A stretch of 64,000 bases of DNA from CBDDEC01 sp965198045 (GTDB lineage: Bacteria > Chloroflexota > Dehalococcoidia > UBA2979), in assembly GCA_965198045.1 (NCBI GenBank), contig CBDAOL010000004.1, positions 1-64,000 on the forward strand, written 5' to 3'. A model generated the notes under the pieces. That model saw only the letters and a program-made list of their open reading frames with translations. It made no database searches and was not told the DNA's origin. Numbering within the stretch: position 1 is the stretch's first letter; each line of letters starts with the position of its first letter. This document shows positions 25,635 to 34,575 of this stretch, in pieces. The position numbers and the translations under genes are program-made.

Positions 25635-27974
25635 ATGAGTATCCAGCTGCTCGCTGGTCTACGCGTCGTCGAGATTGGCGACGTCACGACTGAGTACGCC
25701 GGCAAGATCCTCGCTGAGCTGGGCGCGGAGGTGTTCCTGATCGAGGAACCTGGGGGTGCGCCCACCCGCCAGCGACGCCCCTTCGCGGCCGTGGCGGACC
25801 CGACGCGGGCGAGCATCCCCTTCCTCGCGCGAAACTCCGACAAGCGAAGCGTCGTGTTCAGTGCTGACGACGAGCGCGATCACGACGCGCTCCGCTCGCT
25901 CGTGCTGGCGTCAGACGCTTTGCTAGCGCCGTCGGGCTCGCCATTCGAGGAGGCGCTGACTAGCCTCGAGCCCGCGATCAGCATCTACGTCGACGACCCC
26001 GACGGTATCGCTGCGGCCTCGCTCGTCGCCTTCGCCGCCAGCGGCGGCCTCTCCTCGAGCGGCTGGCCACATCAGCCGCCCTGCAACGCTCCGTCGCAGC
26101 TCGCCCTCGATGCCGGGGGGGTCTACGCGGCGATCGCGGTCGTGGTGGGCTATCGGGAGCTGCTGCGCGGCAGGCAGCCGGCCATCTCCCACGTCTCGCT
26201 GCGCGAGGCGGCGATCGCCGGGATCACACCCTGGACCCGTCCGCTGCACTCCTACGGCCTCGAGGCAGCGGGACAGGGCATCGGCGCTCGGCGCCTCGGC
26301 CCCACAGGCCATCCGATCCTGCCGGCGAGCGACGGCTACGTCCGCGTGCTCATGGGCACGCCTCGCCAATGGGAGGCGTTCATTGAGCTGCTCGGGCGCC
26401 CAACGGAGCTCACCGGCGACGAGTGGGGTGAGCCTGCGTTCAGGCGCGAGCACGCGGATGTCGTGTTCGAGATCGCGTCCCAGTTGACCCGCTACCGAAC
26501 CCGTGCCGATCTCTTCGAGCATGGCCAGCGGCTCGGGGCGACGATCACACCGGTCAACACGGTCGCAGACGTGATGGATGACCGGCATGTCCGTGAGCGT
26601 GGGCTGTTCGTGCCGATCTCCGATCCCGATCTCGGCAGCGTGCGAGCGCAGCGTGAGCCGTTCATCCTGGCTGACCGGCCACCCACAGCGGTGCCCGCCC
26701 TCGGTCCGTCGCTCGATGGCTCCGCGAGCGACGCGGAGCAGGCGACGCGGCAGCCGCGCCAGAGCTGCGAGCTCGCGCGACCCGATCGTCGCGGGCCGCT
26801 GGGAGGGCTTCGCGTGCTGAACTGCGGCGTGGGCGCCGTGGTGCCGGAGGCGGCCGAGCTGCTGGCGCTGCTCGGTGCGGAGGTGATCAAAGTCGAGTCA
26901 CGGCGCCGTGTCGACTTCCTGCGGCAGCGCCAGCTCAACGACTCGCCCGCATTCAATCAGCTGAACCTCGGGGTCCAAAGCATCGCTGTGGACATGACAC
27001 AGGAGGCTGGGCGTGAGCTGGTGCGCCGTATCGTGCCGCACTGCGACATCGTGCTCGAGAACATGCGCGCGCCGGTGATGAGGAAGTGGGGGCTCGACTA
27101 CGAATCAGTGCGAGCGCTCCGACCGGATGTCATCTATTTCAGCAGCCAGGGATTCGGCTCCGGACCGTATGGCGACTTCCAGACGTACGGCCCGAACCTC
27201 CAGGCGTTCTCCGGGATCACGGCGTCCTGGGCGCATCCGGATGACCCCTACCCGGTGGGCACGACGCTGAATCACCCCGACCACGTCGCCGGGAAGCAGG
27301 CGCTGCTCCCAATCCTTGCCGCGCTGATTCGACGGGAGCAGACCGGCGAAGGTGCATCGATCGAGTGCGCGCAGTACGAGGTGGCGACCGAGCTCATCGC
27401 CGAGCGGTTCCTGCAGGAGCAACTCCAGCCCGGCTCCGTCGCTCCGCTCGGGAATCGCAGCCTCGACTTCGCTCCCCACGGTGTCTATCCGTGCGCGGGC
27501 GAGGATCGATGGTGCGCGATCGCCGTGACTAGCGAGGACGACTGGGCGGCATTCCACGCCGCCATCGGGGAGCCCTGGTCTCGCAGCGAGTCCTTCGCGA
27601 CCGTTGAGGGTCGCCTGGCCCATGCCCACGACCTCGATCTCCATGTGGCCTCCTGGACCGCGGCGCGCACGGTCGAAGAGGTCGAACGAGTCCTCCGAGG
27701 CGCGGGGATACCGGTCTCGCGGGCGGTCACCGGGGACGACATGGCCGCGAACGGCACGGATGCGTCCAGCGGATTCTTCGTGCCGCTCGACCATCCAACG
27801 GTCGGGACGCACCACTACACCGGCCTCCCGTTCACGCTGGACGACGGTCAGCGGGTGCCGCTGCGGCGTCCACCACTGCTGGGCGAGCACACCGAGCGCG
27901 TGCTCTACGACCTCCTGGAGCTGGACGTGGAGAGCGTGAGCGAGCTCATCGCGCAGGGCGCCGTGGGTTACTGA
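25635..27974 (+). CDS. two-domain type III CoA-transferase (CaiB/BaiF fusion)
   Basis: 779 aa made of two CaiB-like halves. Half one (about 1-375) starts LAGLRVVEIGDVTTEYAGKI and has weak CoA-binding features. Half two (about 395-779) starts LGGLRVLNCGVGAVV and keeps VIKVESRRRVDF, NLGVQSIAVDM, LENMRAPVMRKWGLDYESV, DVIYFSSQGFGSGPYGDF and HPDHVAGKQALL. The usual catalytic Asp position near YGDFQTYGPNLQAFSGI is not obvious. Start ATG 25635. A decayed gene of the same architecture lies at 54371-56776. Confidence 0.88.
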   Translation: MSIQLLAGLRVVEIGDVTTEYAGKILAELGAEVFLIEEPGGAPTRQRRPFAAVADPTRASIPFLARNSDKRSVVFSADDERDHDALRSLVLASDALLAPSGSPFEEALTSLEPAISIYVDDPDGIAAASLVAFAASGGLSSSGWPHQPPCNAPSQLALDAGGVYAAIAVVVGYRELLRGRQPAISHVSLREAAIAGITPWTRPLHSYGLEAAGQGIGARRLGPTGHPILPASDGYVRVLMGTPRQWEAFIELLGRPTELTGDEWGEPAFRREHADVVFEIASQLTRYRTRADLFEHGQRLGATITPVNTVADVMDDRHVRERGLFVPISDPDLGSVRAQREPFILADRPPTAVPALGPSLDGSASDAEQATRQPRQSCELARPDRRGPLGGLRVLNCGVGAVVPEAAELLALLGAEVIKVESRRRVDFLRQRQLNDSPAFNQLNLGVQSIAVDMTQEAGRELVRRIVPHCDIVLENMRAPVMRKWGLDYESVRALRPDVIYFSSQGFGSGPYGDFQTYGPNLQAFSGITASWAHPDDPYPVGTTLNHPDHVAGKQALLPILAALIRREQTGEGASIECAQYEVATELIAERFLQEQLQPGSVAPLGNRSLDFAPHGVYPCAGEDRWCAIAVTSEDDWAAFHAAIGEPWSRSESFATVEGRLAHAHDLDLHVASWTAARTVEEVERVLRGAGIPVSRAVTGDDMAANGTDASSGFFVPLDHPTVGTHHYTGLPFTLDDGQRVPLRRPPLLGEHTERVLYDLLELDVESVSELIAQGAVGY

Positions 27975-28049
27975 CGCGTGGCCGCGCTCACCGCCACCAC
28001 CGCGGTCGCAGCCACACGTCAGACTCAGCGCTGTGGGGGACGATCCGGC

Positions 28050-28160
28050 CGTGGGGTGGCAATATCCCATCCGGTTAGTGTTTGCAGCGCTTCTCGACGC
28101 ATCACCGGACGTCCTCGACACCGCGATGATCAACGTACTCATAAGCCGTCGGTCATCGCG
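28050..28160 (+). repeat. dispersed ~100-bp repeat, copy B
   Basis: GTGGGGTGGCAATATCCCAT onward, ending GATGATCAACGTACTCATA, then AGCCGTCGGTCATCG. Similar to 20890-20985; its first 25 bp also match 9886-9911. Confidence 0.5.
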
Positions 28161-28252
28161 CCCAGCCGCTTCGCATCGTCAGAAACTGCCGTCAGCACTG
28201 GGCGGATGCGCCGTGAGGACCTGGGGTACACGAGCGAGGCGAAGCATCCGCG

Positions 28253-28525
28253 CTAGGCGGGTGGTGAGTGGTCCCTCTCTTCGCCATCATCGCCGGCATC
28301 CTCGTCGCCATCGCCGTCGATAAGGTCGCGCGCCCGAGCGACGGTTCCGCTGGCGGCGTCCACAACGGCCTCGGCCGCGTCGCCAGCCGTTTCGACGACC
28401 TGGTCGGCCGCCGATGAGGCCGCCCCCGCCGCGCCGCTCGCTGCGTCAGCCGCGCCGCCAGCGAGGTCGCCTGCAACGCCCTTTCCTCTTCCGAACATCC
28501 CCTTGATTGAATCGAGCAGTCCCAT
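28253..28525 (-). CDS. small Ala/Gly-rich protein of unknown function
   Basis: 90 aa from ATG 28525: MGLLDSIKGMFGRGKGVAGD, then a long Ala/Ser/Asp-rich amphipathic stretch (DAASGAAGAASSAADQVVET) and an acidic tail. It resembles small stress-type or coiled-coil proteins in composition only. No signal peptide. Confidence 0.6.
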   Translation of the reverse strand: MGLLDSIKGMFGRGKGVAGDLAGGAADAASGAAGAASSAADQVVETAGDAAEAVVDAASGTVARARDLIDGDGDEDAGDDGEERDHSPPA

Positions 28526-28714
28526 GCACCACGGCCCTTCAGCCGACGAACTGTCGACCAATTCCGCGGGAATCGTAGCCGTCTTCGTTCCTTCCTGTCG
28601 CTCAGCTCGGCGCACTATCTCGGCGGACCAGGTGTCATCGAGATGTGAGACTGCAGGGAAACTGCAGGGGAATCGCAGGTCAGGGGCCCGCTCGGTGCCG
28701 CTTCTGAGGCGGGC

Positions 28715-29641
28715 TCAGCGAGACACCGGGCCGATCATCTGGTCGCCCGGGGAGAAGCGATGGTGGCGTGTTGCCGCCTGCTCCGAGCGGTAGGCCGAGC
28801 TGTAGCGACGCACCATGTCGGGCGAGGAGTGTCCGAGCAGGTACTGCACGTCGAGTTCGCGGGCATCGTGTGCGATTGCCCACGTCGCGAATGTGTGGCG
28901 GAAGCGATGCGCGTGCACCTTCGCCACTTCTGCGCGACGACCCAAGCGGCGGAGCATCTGCTTGAGCCCGTTCGGTCGGAGCGCGGTAGCTGGCTTCAGC
29001 TCACCAAGGTGGCTGGCCGCTACGAAGAGCGGACCCGGAGCCGTTCCCCGCCGCTCGAGGTAGCGCTCCAGCGCGGCGCCACAGTGCGCTGCAAAGGGCA
29101 CCACGCGCTGCTTGTTGCCCTTGCCGTGGCGTACGCGCAGCCGGCGCGTCTCGAGGTCGAGGTCATCGAGCGTCAGCTGAACGAGCTCTGAGCATCGCAG
29201 GCCAGTGTCGAGTAAGCACAGCACCATCGCACGATCCCGCAGCCCGAGCGCGGTGGCTGAATCGCACCCCGCCATCAGCTGCGCGATGTCGGCTGGCGAG
29301 AACGGCTCGACAATGCGCTGTGGCAGCCGGACGTTCTTGATCCCCCGGAACGGGTTGTCTTGGAGGTGGCGAGCGTCGACGAGCCAGTTGAAGAAGCAGC
29401 GGACCTCGCGGAAGTAGCGGTGTCGAGTCTCAAGGCTGAGGTGAGAGAAGCCGCCCAAATAGCGGTAGACGTCTTCCGGCGTGACCGCCGCCGCGTCGGC
29501 GACCGTCACTGCGCGGGCGAAGCGATTCAGTGACTCTCGGTATGCGCGCACCGTCTGCGCGGACTTGCCCTCGACCTCACAGCGCAGGAGGTACAGCGCG
29601 CTTAGCTCGGTGAGGGAGGGGCTCGCGTTCATCACGAGCAT
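28715..29641 (-). CDS. tyrosine recombinase/integrase
   Basis: 308 aa. A SAM-like N-terminal domain (LTELSALYLLRCEVEGKSAQTVRAYRESLNRF) precedes a catalytic domain with DTGLRCSEL (Arg), KGNKQRVVPF (Lys), HAHRFRHTFAT (His-x-x-Arg), LGHSSPDMVRRY (His and Tyr nucleophile). Start ATG 29641 after GGGAGAGAG. A close paralogue of identical length is at 32282-33208. Its upstream region is cut 40 bp away by rve copy 5. Confidence 0.92.
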   Translation of the reverse strand: MLVMNASPSLTELSALYLLRCEVEGKSAQTVRAYRESLNRFARAVTVADAAAVTPEDVYRYLGGFSHLSLETRHRYFREVRCFFNWLVDARHLQDNPFRGIKNVRLPQRIVEPFSPADIAQLMAGCDSATALGLRDRAMVLCLLDTGLRCSELVQLTLDDLDLETRRLRVRHGKGNKQRVVPFAAHCGAALERYLERRGTAPGPLFVAASHLGELKPATALRPNGLKQMLRRLGRRAEVAKVHAHRFRHTFATWAIAHDARELDVQYLLGHSSPDMVRRYSSAYRSEQAATRHHRFSPGDQMIGPVSR

Positions 29642-29680
29642 GGACGCTCTCTCCCAGGCCGAAGTCAAGCGGTGCCGCGG

Positions 29681-30024
29681 CCGTCCGCATCGTCGGCAAG
29701 CTGCGTGCCCTTGGCTTCGAGGTCAGCGCCCGCACCGTGAGTCGCTACCGCCGGCAAGCGCTGCGGCGACCGCCGAGCCAGTCGTGGCGCACGTTTCTCC
29801 GCAACCACGCGTCCAGCATCTGGGCCGCCGATCTGTTCACGGTCCAGACGCTCGCCTTCCGCACGCTCTCCGTGCTCATCGTGATCGACCACGACCGGCG
29901 CCGCATCCGGCACTGGAACGTCACGGAGCATCCGAACGCGCCCTGGATCTGGCAGCAGATGATCGAGGCGACCGCCTGGGGTCAGCAGCCAGGGTTCCTG
30001 ATCCGAGACCGCGACCGTAGCTGA
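29681..30024 (+). pseudogene. rve transposase copy 5, middle part
   Basis: Starts in AVRIVGKLRALGFEVSARTV and runs to FLIRDRDRS at the IS1182 insertion. It has no start region. Confidence 0.85.
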
Positions 30025-31593
30025 GGCTGTCGCATGGAGTGGCGTGGGCGGAGCGCCACGAGGGCCAAGAGGTCAGCCGGTCGGTTGTCGGGGCGGAGTA
30101 GCCGCCTCTCACAGGGCAGCGGCGCTACGCGGCCGCCACGGCGGCAGACCAGCCTCTTTGCCGGGGGTTGCCGTTCGCTGGCCAGGAGGACGGCCGCGCC
30201 CGGCGATAGAGCTTCTTGAGGTTGTGGGTGGCGGCGATCAGCTTCCATTCGCTGGCGCACGAGGCGATCCCGCGCCGCATGAACCGGCGGATGCCGCGGT
30301 TCTCCTTGACGTCGCCGAAGACGGGTTCGATCATCCAGCGCCGCTGCTCGTAGAGACGCCGGCCACGCTGCGTCGCCAGCTTGCGATCCATCCGTTCACG
30401 GACGGAGAGCCCGGCAGGGATGCGCCCGCGCGGCGGTGCCGCGCCGACGCGCCGGTTGCGGTCGCTGCGGGTCGCGAGCAGCAGCTCCGGACCTGCGCTC
30501 CCCGCCTGCCGCACGTTCGCCTCGGAGTAGTAGCCGGCATCAGCCAGCAGCACGCGCGCCGGCCCGCAGTGTGCGGCCTGCAGGTTGCGGTGCATCACCT
30601 CGATCATCGGTTGCAGCTCGTGCATGTCGGTCGCCTGTCGGCTCACCTCAGCCGCGACGATGATCTGGTCGCGGGTCGTCACCGCCTGCACGTTGTAGCC
30701 TTGGAAGTAGCCGTGATAGTCGCGCACCACGCGGCTGTCCGGGTCGGTGACGTTCACCTTCGCACCCTGCTCGGGCTGCGGCGGCTTCGGGCGGCGCCCG
30801 CGCTGGTCCTTCTCCGCGCGGCTCCTGAGGCGTTGCTCGTAGTCCTCCTGCCGCTCCCGCTCTCGGGCCGCCAGTCGCTCCCGCGCCTCGTGCAACCGCT
30901 GCAGGCGCTCCTCGCGGTCCCTGAATCCCGGAGGCAACTCGTCGCCCCGCGCGTCGCCGAAGCGCGCGTTCTCCTCGGCGTCCACCCGCTCCGCTTCGTC
31001 GAGGATGCGCCGCACCTCGGCCTCCAGGTCCGCATCCGTGCGGTTGCGCTCACGGCTGGCGTTGGCGTGCAGCTTGGTCCCGTCGAGCGCGACCACCCCG
31101 ACCCGCACCAGACCAGCCTCGGCGCACAGCCTGAGCACCTCGGCGAACAGTCCCGAGAGCGCCTCCTCGTGCTGCTGGCGGAAACGGCAGATCGTCGCGT
31201 GGTCGGGGTGCTGGTTCGCGGTCAGCACCCGGAGGGCGATGTCCTCCCGGCAGCGCCGTTCGATCTGGCGGCTCGAGCGCTCGCCCTCGCAGTAGGCGTA
31301 GAGCACGAGCGCGACCATCATCGACGGCTCGTACGCCTTCCGCCCCCAACCGTCCTCGCGGTAGCGCTCGTAGAACGCGGTGAGGTCCAACTGGCTGACC
31401 GCATCGAGCACGAACCACGCGAGGTGGTCCCCGGGCAGCCAGTCGCGGAGGCTGGCGGGCATCAGGTATTGCTGGTCACGGTCGCACGGCAAGAAACGCT
31501 GGGTCACGGCGGCACCTCGGAATCACTCCGCCCCCGCCGCCATGCTCATCGTATAGCGATGTCCCCCTCTTCGTGGGTTTGTGCGACAGCCTC
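30023..31593 (-). mobile_element. IS1182-family element, copy 3
   Basis: 1571 bp with AGCT duplications at 30019-30022 and 31594-31597. Same site and orientation as copy 1. Confidence 0.92.
30125..31507 (-). CDS. IS1182-family DDE transposase
   Basis: 460 aa, intact, with LDGTKLHANAS, LADAGYYSE and EPVFGDVKENRG. At protein level it matches the copy at 46072. Confidence 0.92.
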   Translation of the reverse strand: MTQRFLPCDRDQQYLMPASLRDWLPGDHLAWFVLDAVSQLDLTAFYERYREDGWGRKAYEPSMMVALVLYAYCEGERSSRQIERRCREDIALRVLTANQHPDHATICRFRQQHEEALSGLFAEVLRLCAEAGLVRVGVVALDGTKLHANASRERNRTDADLEAEVRRILDEAERVDAEENARFGDARGDELPPGFRDREERLQRLHEARERLAARERERQEDYEQRLRSRAEKDQRGRRPKPPQPEQGAKVNVTDPDSRVVRDYHGYFQGYNVQAVTTRDQIIVAAEVSRQATDMHELQPMIEVMHRNLQAAHCGPARVLLADAGYYSEANVRQAGSAGPELLLATRSDRNRRVGAAPPRGRIPAGLSVRERMDRKLATQRGRRLYEQRRWMIEPVFGDVKENRGIRRFMRRGIASCASEWKLIAATHNLKKLYRRARPSSWPANGNPRQRGWSAAVAAA

Positions 31594-31926
31594 AGCTATG
31601 GCGGAGACTTCATCGCACGCGCTCGACGGCTCGGGATCGAGACGATTCTGACTCCGCTGCACGCGCCGAATGCCAACGCCATCGCCGAGCGCGTCATCGG
31701 CACGCTCAGGCGCGAGTGTCTCGACCATGTCATCGCGGTCAACGAACAACATCTCCGGCGGGTGCTTGGTGAGTACGTCCAGCACTACAACGCGATGCGG
31801 CCGCATCGGTCATTGGCGCTCGACTCTCCGGAGGGACGCAAGCCGGTGCAGCGGATGCCGAGCCAGCGAGTCGACAGCAAGCCGGTGCTAGGAGGTTTGC
31901 ATCATGAGTATCGGTGGGCCGCATGA
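31594..31926 (+). pseudogene. rve transposase copy 5, 3' part
   Basis: YGGDFIARARRLGIETILTP through AERVIGTLRREC to YRWAA and the normal stop. Confidence 0.85.
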
Positions 31927-31935
31927 GGTTTTGCC

Positions 31936-31975
31936 GACTTGTTTGAATCCGGCCAGACACCGGGGGTTGCGGCCC
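31936..31975 (+). repeat. IS110 left-end fragment
   Basis: 40 bp identical to the IS110 left end (GACTTGTTTGAATCCGG to GCGGCCC), placed after GAGGTTTTGCC exactly as in the complete copies; the rest of the element is deleted. Confidence 0.85.
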
Positions 31976-32016
31976 GCCCCACGGGCCATCGAGCAGGACC
32001 AGGAAGAGAAGCCAGG

Positions 32017-32118
32017 TGTCGCCCGGCTACCGGAGCCAGTGTCGCCTGCGTACCGGAGCCGCGTCCGCGAAGTGTCGTGCAGGTACCGGCGCCAGGGTGT
32101 CGCCTAGCTACCGGAACC
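32017..32118 (+). repeat. four imperfect 21-bp transposon-end-like repeats
   Basis: TGTCGCCCGGCTACCGGAGC-type units begin at 32017, 32040, 32073 and 32098. Similar units occur at 37945 and 37970, beside a transposase C-terminus. Multiple terminal repeats starting TGT are typical of IS21/IS481-type ends. Confidence 0.55.
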
Positions 32119-32141
32119 TCACAACCTCTATATGCGTGCTG

Positions 32142-32188
32142 TGGAGCGGGAGAAGGGATTCGAACCCTCGACCCTCTGCTTGGGAAGC
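32142..32188 (-). other. 3' half of tRNA-Gly(CCC), attachment-site-like
   Basis: Read on the minus strand: anticodon loop TTCCCAA, GCAGA stem strand, T arm GAGGG-TTCGAAT-CCCTT, acceptor CTCCCGC, then TCCA. The 5' half (acceptor GCGGGAG and D arm) is absent. Such 3' halves are left at the ends of elements that integrate into tRNA genes. A tyrosine recombinase gene ends about 95 bp away. Confidence 0.65.
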
Positions 32189-32281
32189 ACGCTGGTTGCC
32201 GCAGCAGGCGACATAACTCAGATGTGAGACTGCAGGGAAATTGCAGGTCAGGGCGCCTCCGCACCGCCTCTAAAACCGGGT

Positions 32282-33208
32282 TTAGCCGGGCGCTGAGCCG
32301 ATCATCTGGTCGCCCGGGGAGAAGCGATGGTGGCGTAGTGCTGCCTGCTCCGAGCGGTAGGCGGAGCTGTAGCGACGCACCATGTCGGGCGAGGAGTGTC
32401 CGAGCAGGTACTGCACGTCGAGTTCGCGCGCGTCATGCGTGATCGCCCAGGTGGCGAAGGTGTGGCGGAAGCGGTGCGCGTGCACCTTCGCCACCCCAGT
32501 GCGCCGCCCGAGGCGGCGCAGCATCTGCTTGAGTCCGTTTGGCTTGAGCGCGATGTGTGGCTTGAGCACCCCGAGATGGCTGGCGGCGACGAAGAGCGGG
32601 CCCGGAGCCGTTCCCCGTTGCTCGAGGTAGCGCTTAAGCGCGGCGCGACAGCGCGCCGCAAACGGCACCACGCGCTGCTTGTTGCCCTTGCCGTGGCGTA
32701 CGCGCAATCGGCGCGTGTCGAGGTCGAGGTCATCGAGCGAGAGCTGAACGAGCTCTGAGCATCGCAGGCCGGTGTCGAGCAGGCACAGCACCATCGCACG
32801 ATCCCGCAGACCGAGCGCGGTGGCTGAATCGCACGCCGCCATCAGCTGCGCGATGTCGGCCGGGGAGAACGGCTCGACGATGCGCTGGGGCAGCCGGACG
32901 TTCTTGATCCCCCGGAACGGGTTGCCGTCGAGGTAGCGTCCGTCCACCAGCCAGTTGAAGAAGCAGCGGACCTCTCGGAAGTAACGGTGCCTCGTCTCGA
33001 GGCTGAGGTGAGAGAAGCCGCGCAGGTAACGGTAAACGTCCTCCGGCGTGACGGCCGCCGCATCGGCGACCGAGACAGTGCGGCGGAAGCGTCCAAGCGT
33101 CTCGCGGTAGGCACGCACGGTCTGCGCGGACTTGCCCTCCACCTCGCAGCGCAAGAGGTACAGCGCACTGAGCTCACCCAAGGAGCGCGTCGCGTTCATC
33201 GCCAGCAT
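32282..33208 (-). CDS. tyrosine recombinase/integrase
   Basis: 308 aa, paralogous throughout to 28715-29641. Catalytic set: DTGLRCSEL, KGNKQRVVPF, HAHRFRHTFAT, LGHSSPDMVRRYSS. Start ATG 33208 after an AGGAGAG site. Downstream it shares ATGTGAGACTGCAGGGAAA with the other copy, so the duplication includes flanking DNA. Adjacent to the tRNA-Gly 3' half, it is the best candidate for the integrase of that insertion. Confidence 0.92.
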   Translation of the reverse strand: MLAMNATRSLGELSALYLLRCEVEGKSAQTVRAYRETLGRFRRTVSVADAAAVTPEDVYRYLRGFSHLSLETRHRYFREVRCFFNWLVDGRYLDGNPFRGIKNVRLPQRIVEPFSPADIAQLMAACDSATALGLRDRAMVLCLLDTGLRCSELVQLSLDDLDLDTRRLRVRHGKGNKQRVVPFAARCRAALKRYLEQRGTAPGPLFVAASHLGVLKPHIALKPNGLKQMLRRLGRRTGVAKVHAHRFRHTFATWAITHDARELDVQYLLGHSSPDMVRRYSSAYRSEQAALRHHRFSPGDQMIGSAPG

Positions 33209-33504
33209 GGACGCTCTCCTGCCCCCTCAAGTCAAGTGGAGCGCCGGCTACGGACGCGATGAGCAAGCCGATCAATGAGGGCGGGCCGGGCTCTGGGCTG
33301 GCTGAGATGGAGTCCGTTCCGGGTGATTCGGTTCGACGCCAGTGACAAAGACTTGTCAGGACCAAGCGAAGAGTCCACCTCTTCGATAGGGTTGCGGCGG
33401 AGCTAGATGCGCTGGCGGAGGCGCGAGAGTTCGAAGGCTCCAGCCGTTGTGCGGTAGCCTTCGGCGCGCCTTGACCATTGGCTTCCCAGAGCCGATCAAC
33501 CAGG
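33209..33504 (+). other. no gene recognised
   Basis: Contains the upstream region of the recombinase (AAGTCAAGTGGAGCG, shared with the other copy). No convincing gene. Confidence 0.3.
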
Positions 33505-33777
33505 CTATCCCACGCTAAGTGTACGCCACTTCGGATCCGCCTCGTCCAGGTTGTGCACCGGAACGACAACGAAGTCCGCGCTCGAGCCGGCGTAACCTGG
33601 GCTCGAAACCGAAATCCGACCCGCATCGCTCGAGAGCGCCCGCGCGTACAGAGAGGCATTACCGCCATCACCGAGCGCGACCACCGCAATATGATCCGAG
33701 GGTTGCCAATCACCGTCAGACCCGCCAAGAGGGCTAGGAACGGTGGGGGAGCGGCAGTGTCCTCCCCGGACATCCAA
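33505..33777 (-). other. possible gene fragment, unknown
   Basis: 90 codons with DGDWQPSDHIAVVALGDGGN, SLYARALSSDAGRISVSSPG and FVVVPVHNLDEADPKWRTLS. It starts at TTG directly after the stop of the gene at 33779-34051, so it may be the frameshifted continuation of that gene. Confidence 0.3.
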
Positions 33778-33778
33778 G

Positions 33779-34051
33779 TCAGGCGTGCCTCGCGATGCAG
33801 CCGGAATACGCTTGTCCCAGAGGTGTGGAGAGTTCGAGTGTGTCTCTTACCGCGTTGGTGAGCGCCATCTCTGGATCACCATGCTCGCCGGCCAACTCCG
33901 CGAGCTCGCGGAGCGCTTCAGGTTCAAGGTCGAGATAGACCGGTCTCACTGACCACCTGCCGTCGAAGAAGTAGCTGGCGACAGCTGAGTTCCAGCTCTC
34001 GTACGTCGAGCGATGGACCTGAGATGCCTCTGGCTCAGAGGGAACCGTCAT
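33779..34051 (-). CDS. hypothetical protein, probably truncated
   Basis: 90 aa from ATG 34051. Contains STYESWNSAVASYFFDGRWS, then VRPVYLDLEPEALRELAELA and MALTNAVRDTLEL. The aromatic-rich start and acidic helices look like the N-terminus of a larger protein. Family not recognised. Confidence 0.45.
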   Translation of the reverse strand: MTVPSEPEASQVHRSTYESWNSAVASYFFDGRWSVRPVYLDLEPEALRELAELAGEHGDPEMALTNAVRDTLELSTPLGQAYSGCIARHA

Positions 34052-34211
34052 GGTGTTGTAGCTCGGCTCCTGTCCCGCCCGCGGCCGAGCGCGGTCGAGC
34101 GCCATCGTGACAGGCCAGGTCGATCTGCAGCCTCGATGGCGGTGAGCTTGTCGCGTGCAGCTGTGCGAACGCGCGGCTCGCACCATCCGCGTTTCGCCGG
34201 GCCGGACCAGG

Positions 34212-34575
34212 AAGAGACCCAGTTTCGCTGCGCGGTGTCAGGGCGCGACCTCGTGCGGGAACTCATCGAGGCACGCGACGAGCTGACGCTCTCGCGGCTG
34301 CACCAGCGTTACCTGCGAGTCGCGCTGCTCGTCGTCGACGAGCTCGGCTTCGTGCCCTTCGAGCGCACCGGCGGCGAGCTGCTGTTCAACCTGCTGGCTG
34401 ACCGCTACGAGCGGCGCTCGACGATCGTCACCACCAACCTGCGTTCAGCGAGTGGGTACGGGTGTTCGGCGACGAGAAGCTCACCACGGCGCTGCTCGAC
34501 CGCCTCGGCCACCACGCCCACATCCTCACCACGCGCGGTGCGTCCTACCGCACGCGGCACCGGACCAGCGACTGA
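34212..34575 (+). pseudogene. IstB-like ATPase (IS21 family), C-terminal part, frameshifted
   Basis: GRDLVRELIEARDELTLSRL, Walker B VALLVVDELGFVPF, GGELLFNLLADRYERRSTIVTTNL, then after a shift at about 34442 FSEWVRVFGDEKLTTALLDR, LGHHAHILTTRGASYR and stop. The Walker A half and istA are missing. Confidence 0.85.

Larger units (their letters stand above)
29681..31935 (+). mobile_element. rve element copy 5, left-truncated, interrupted by IS1182
   Basis: Begins inside the transposase gene at GCCGTCCGCATCGTCGG and ends with GAGGTTTTGCC, followed by a 40-bp IS110 left end. The left third and left terminus are missing. Confidence 0.85.

Noticed and set aside
32142..32230. Functional tRNA-Gly
   Set aside because: No complementary 5' acceptor strand and no D arm; only the 3' half fits.
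33174..33773. 199-aa minus-strand frame
   Set aside because: Ser/Arg-rich with no domain; it crosses the recombinase promoter region and a more plausible frame at 33505-33777.
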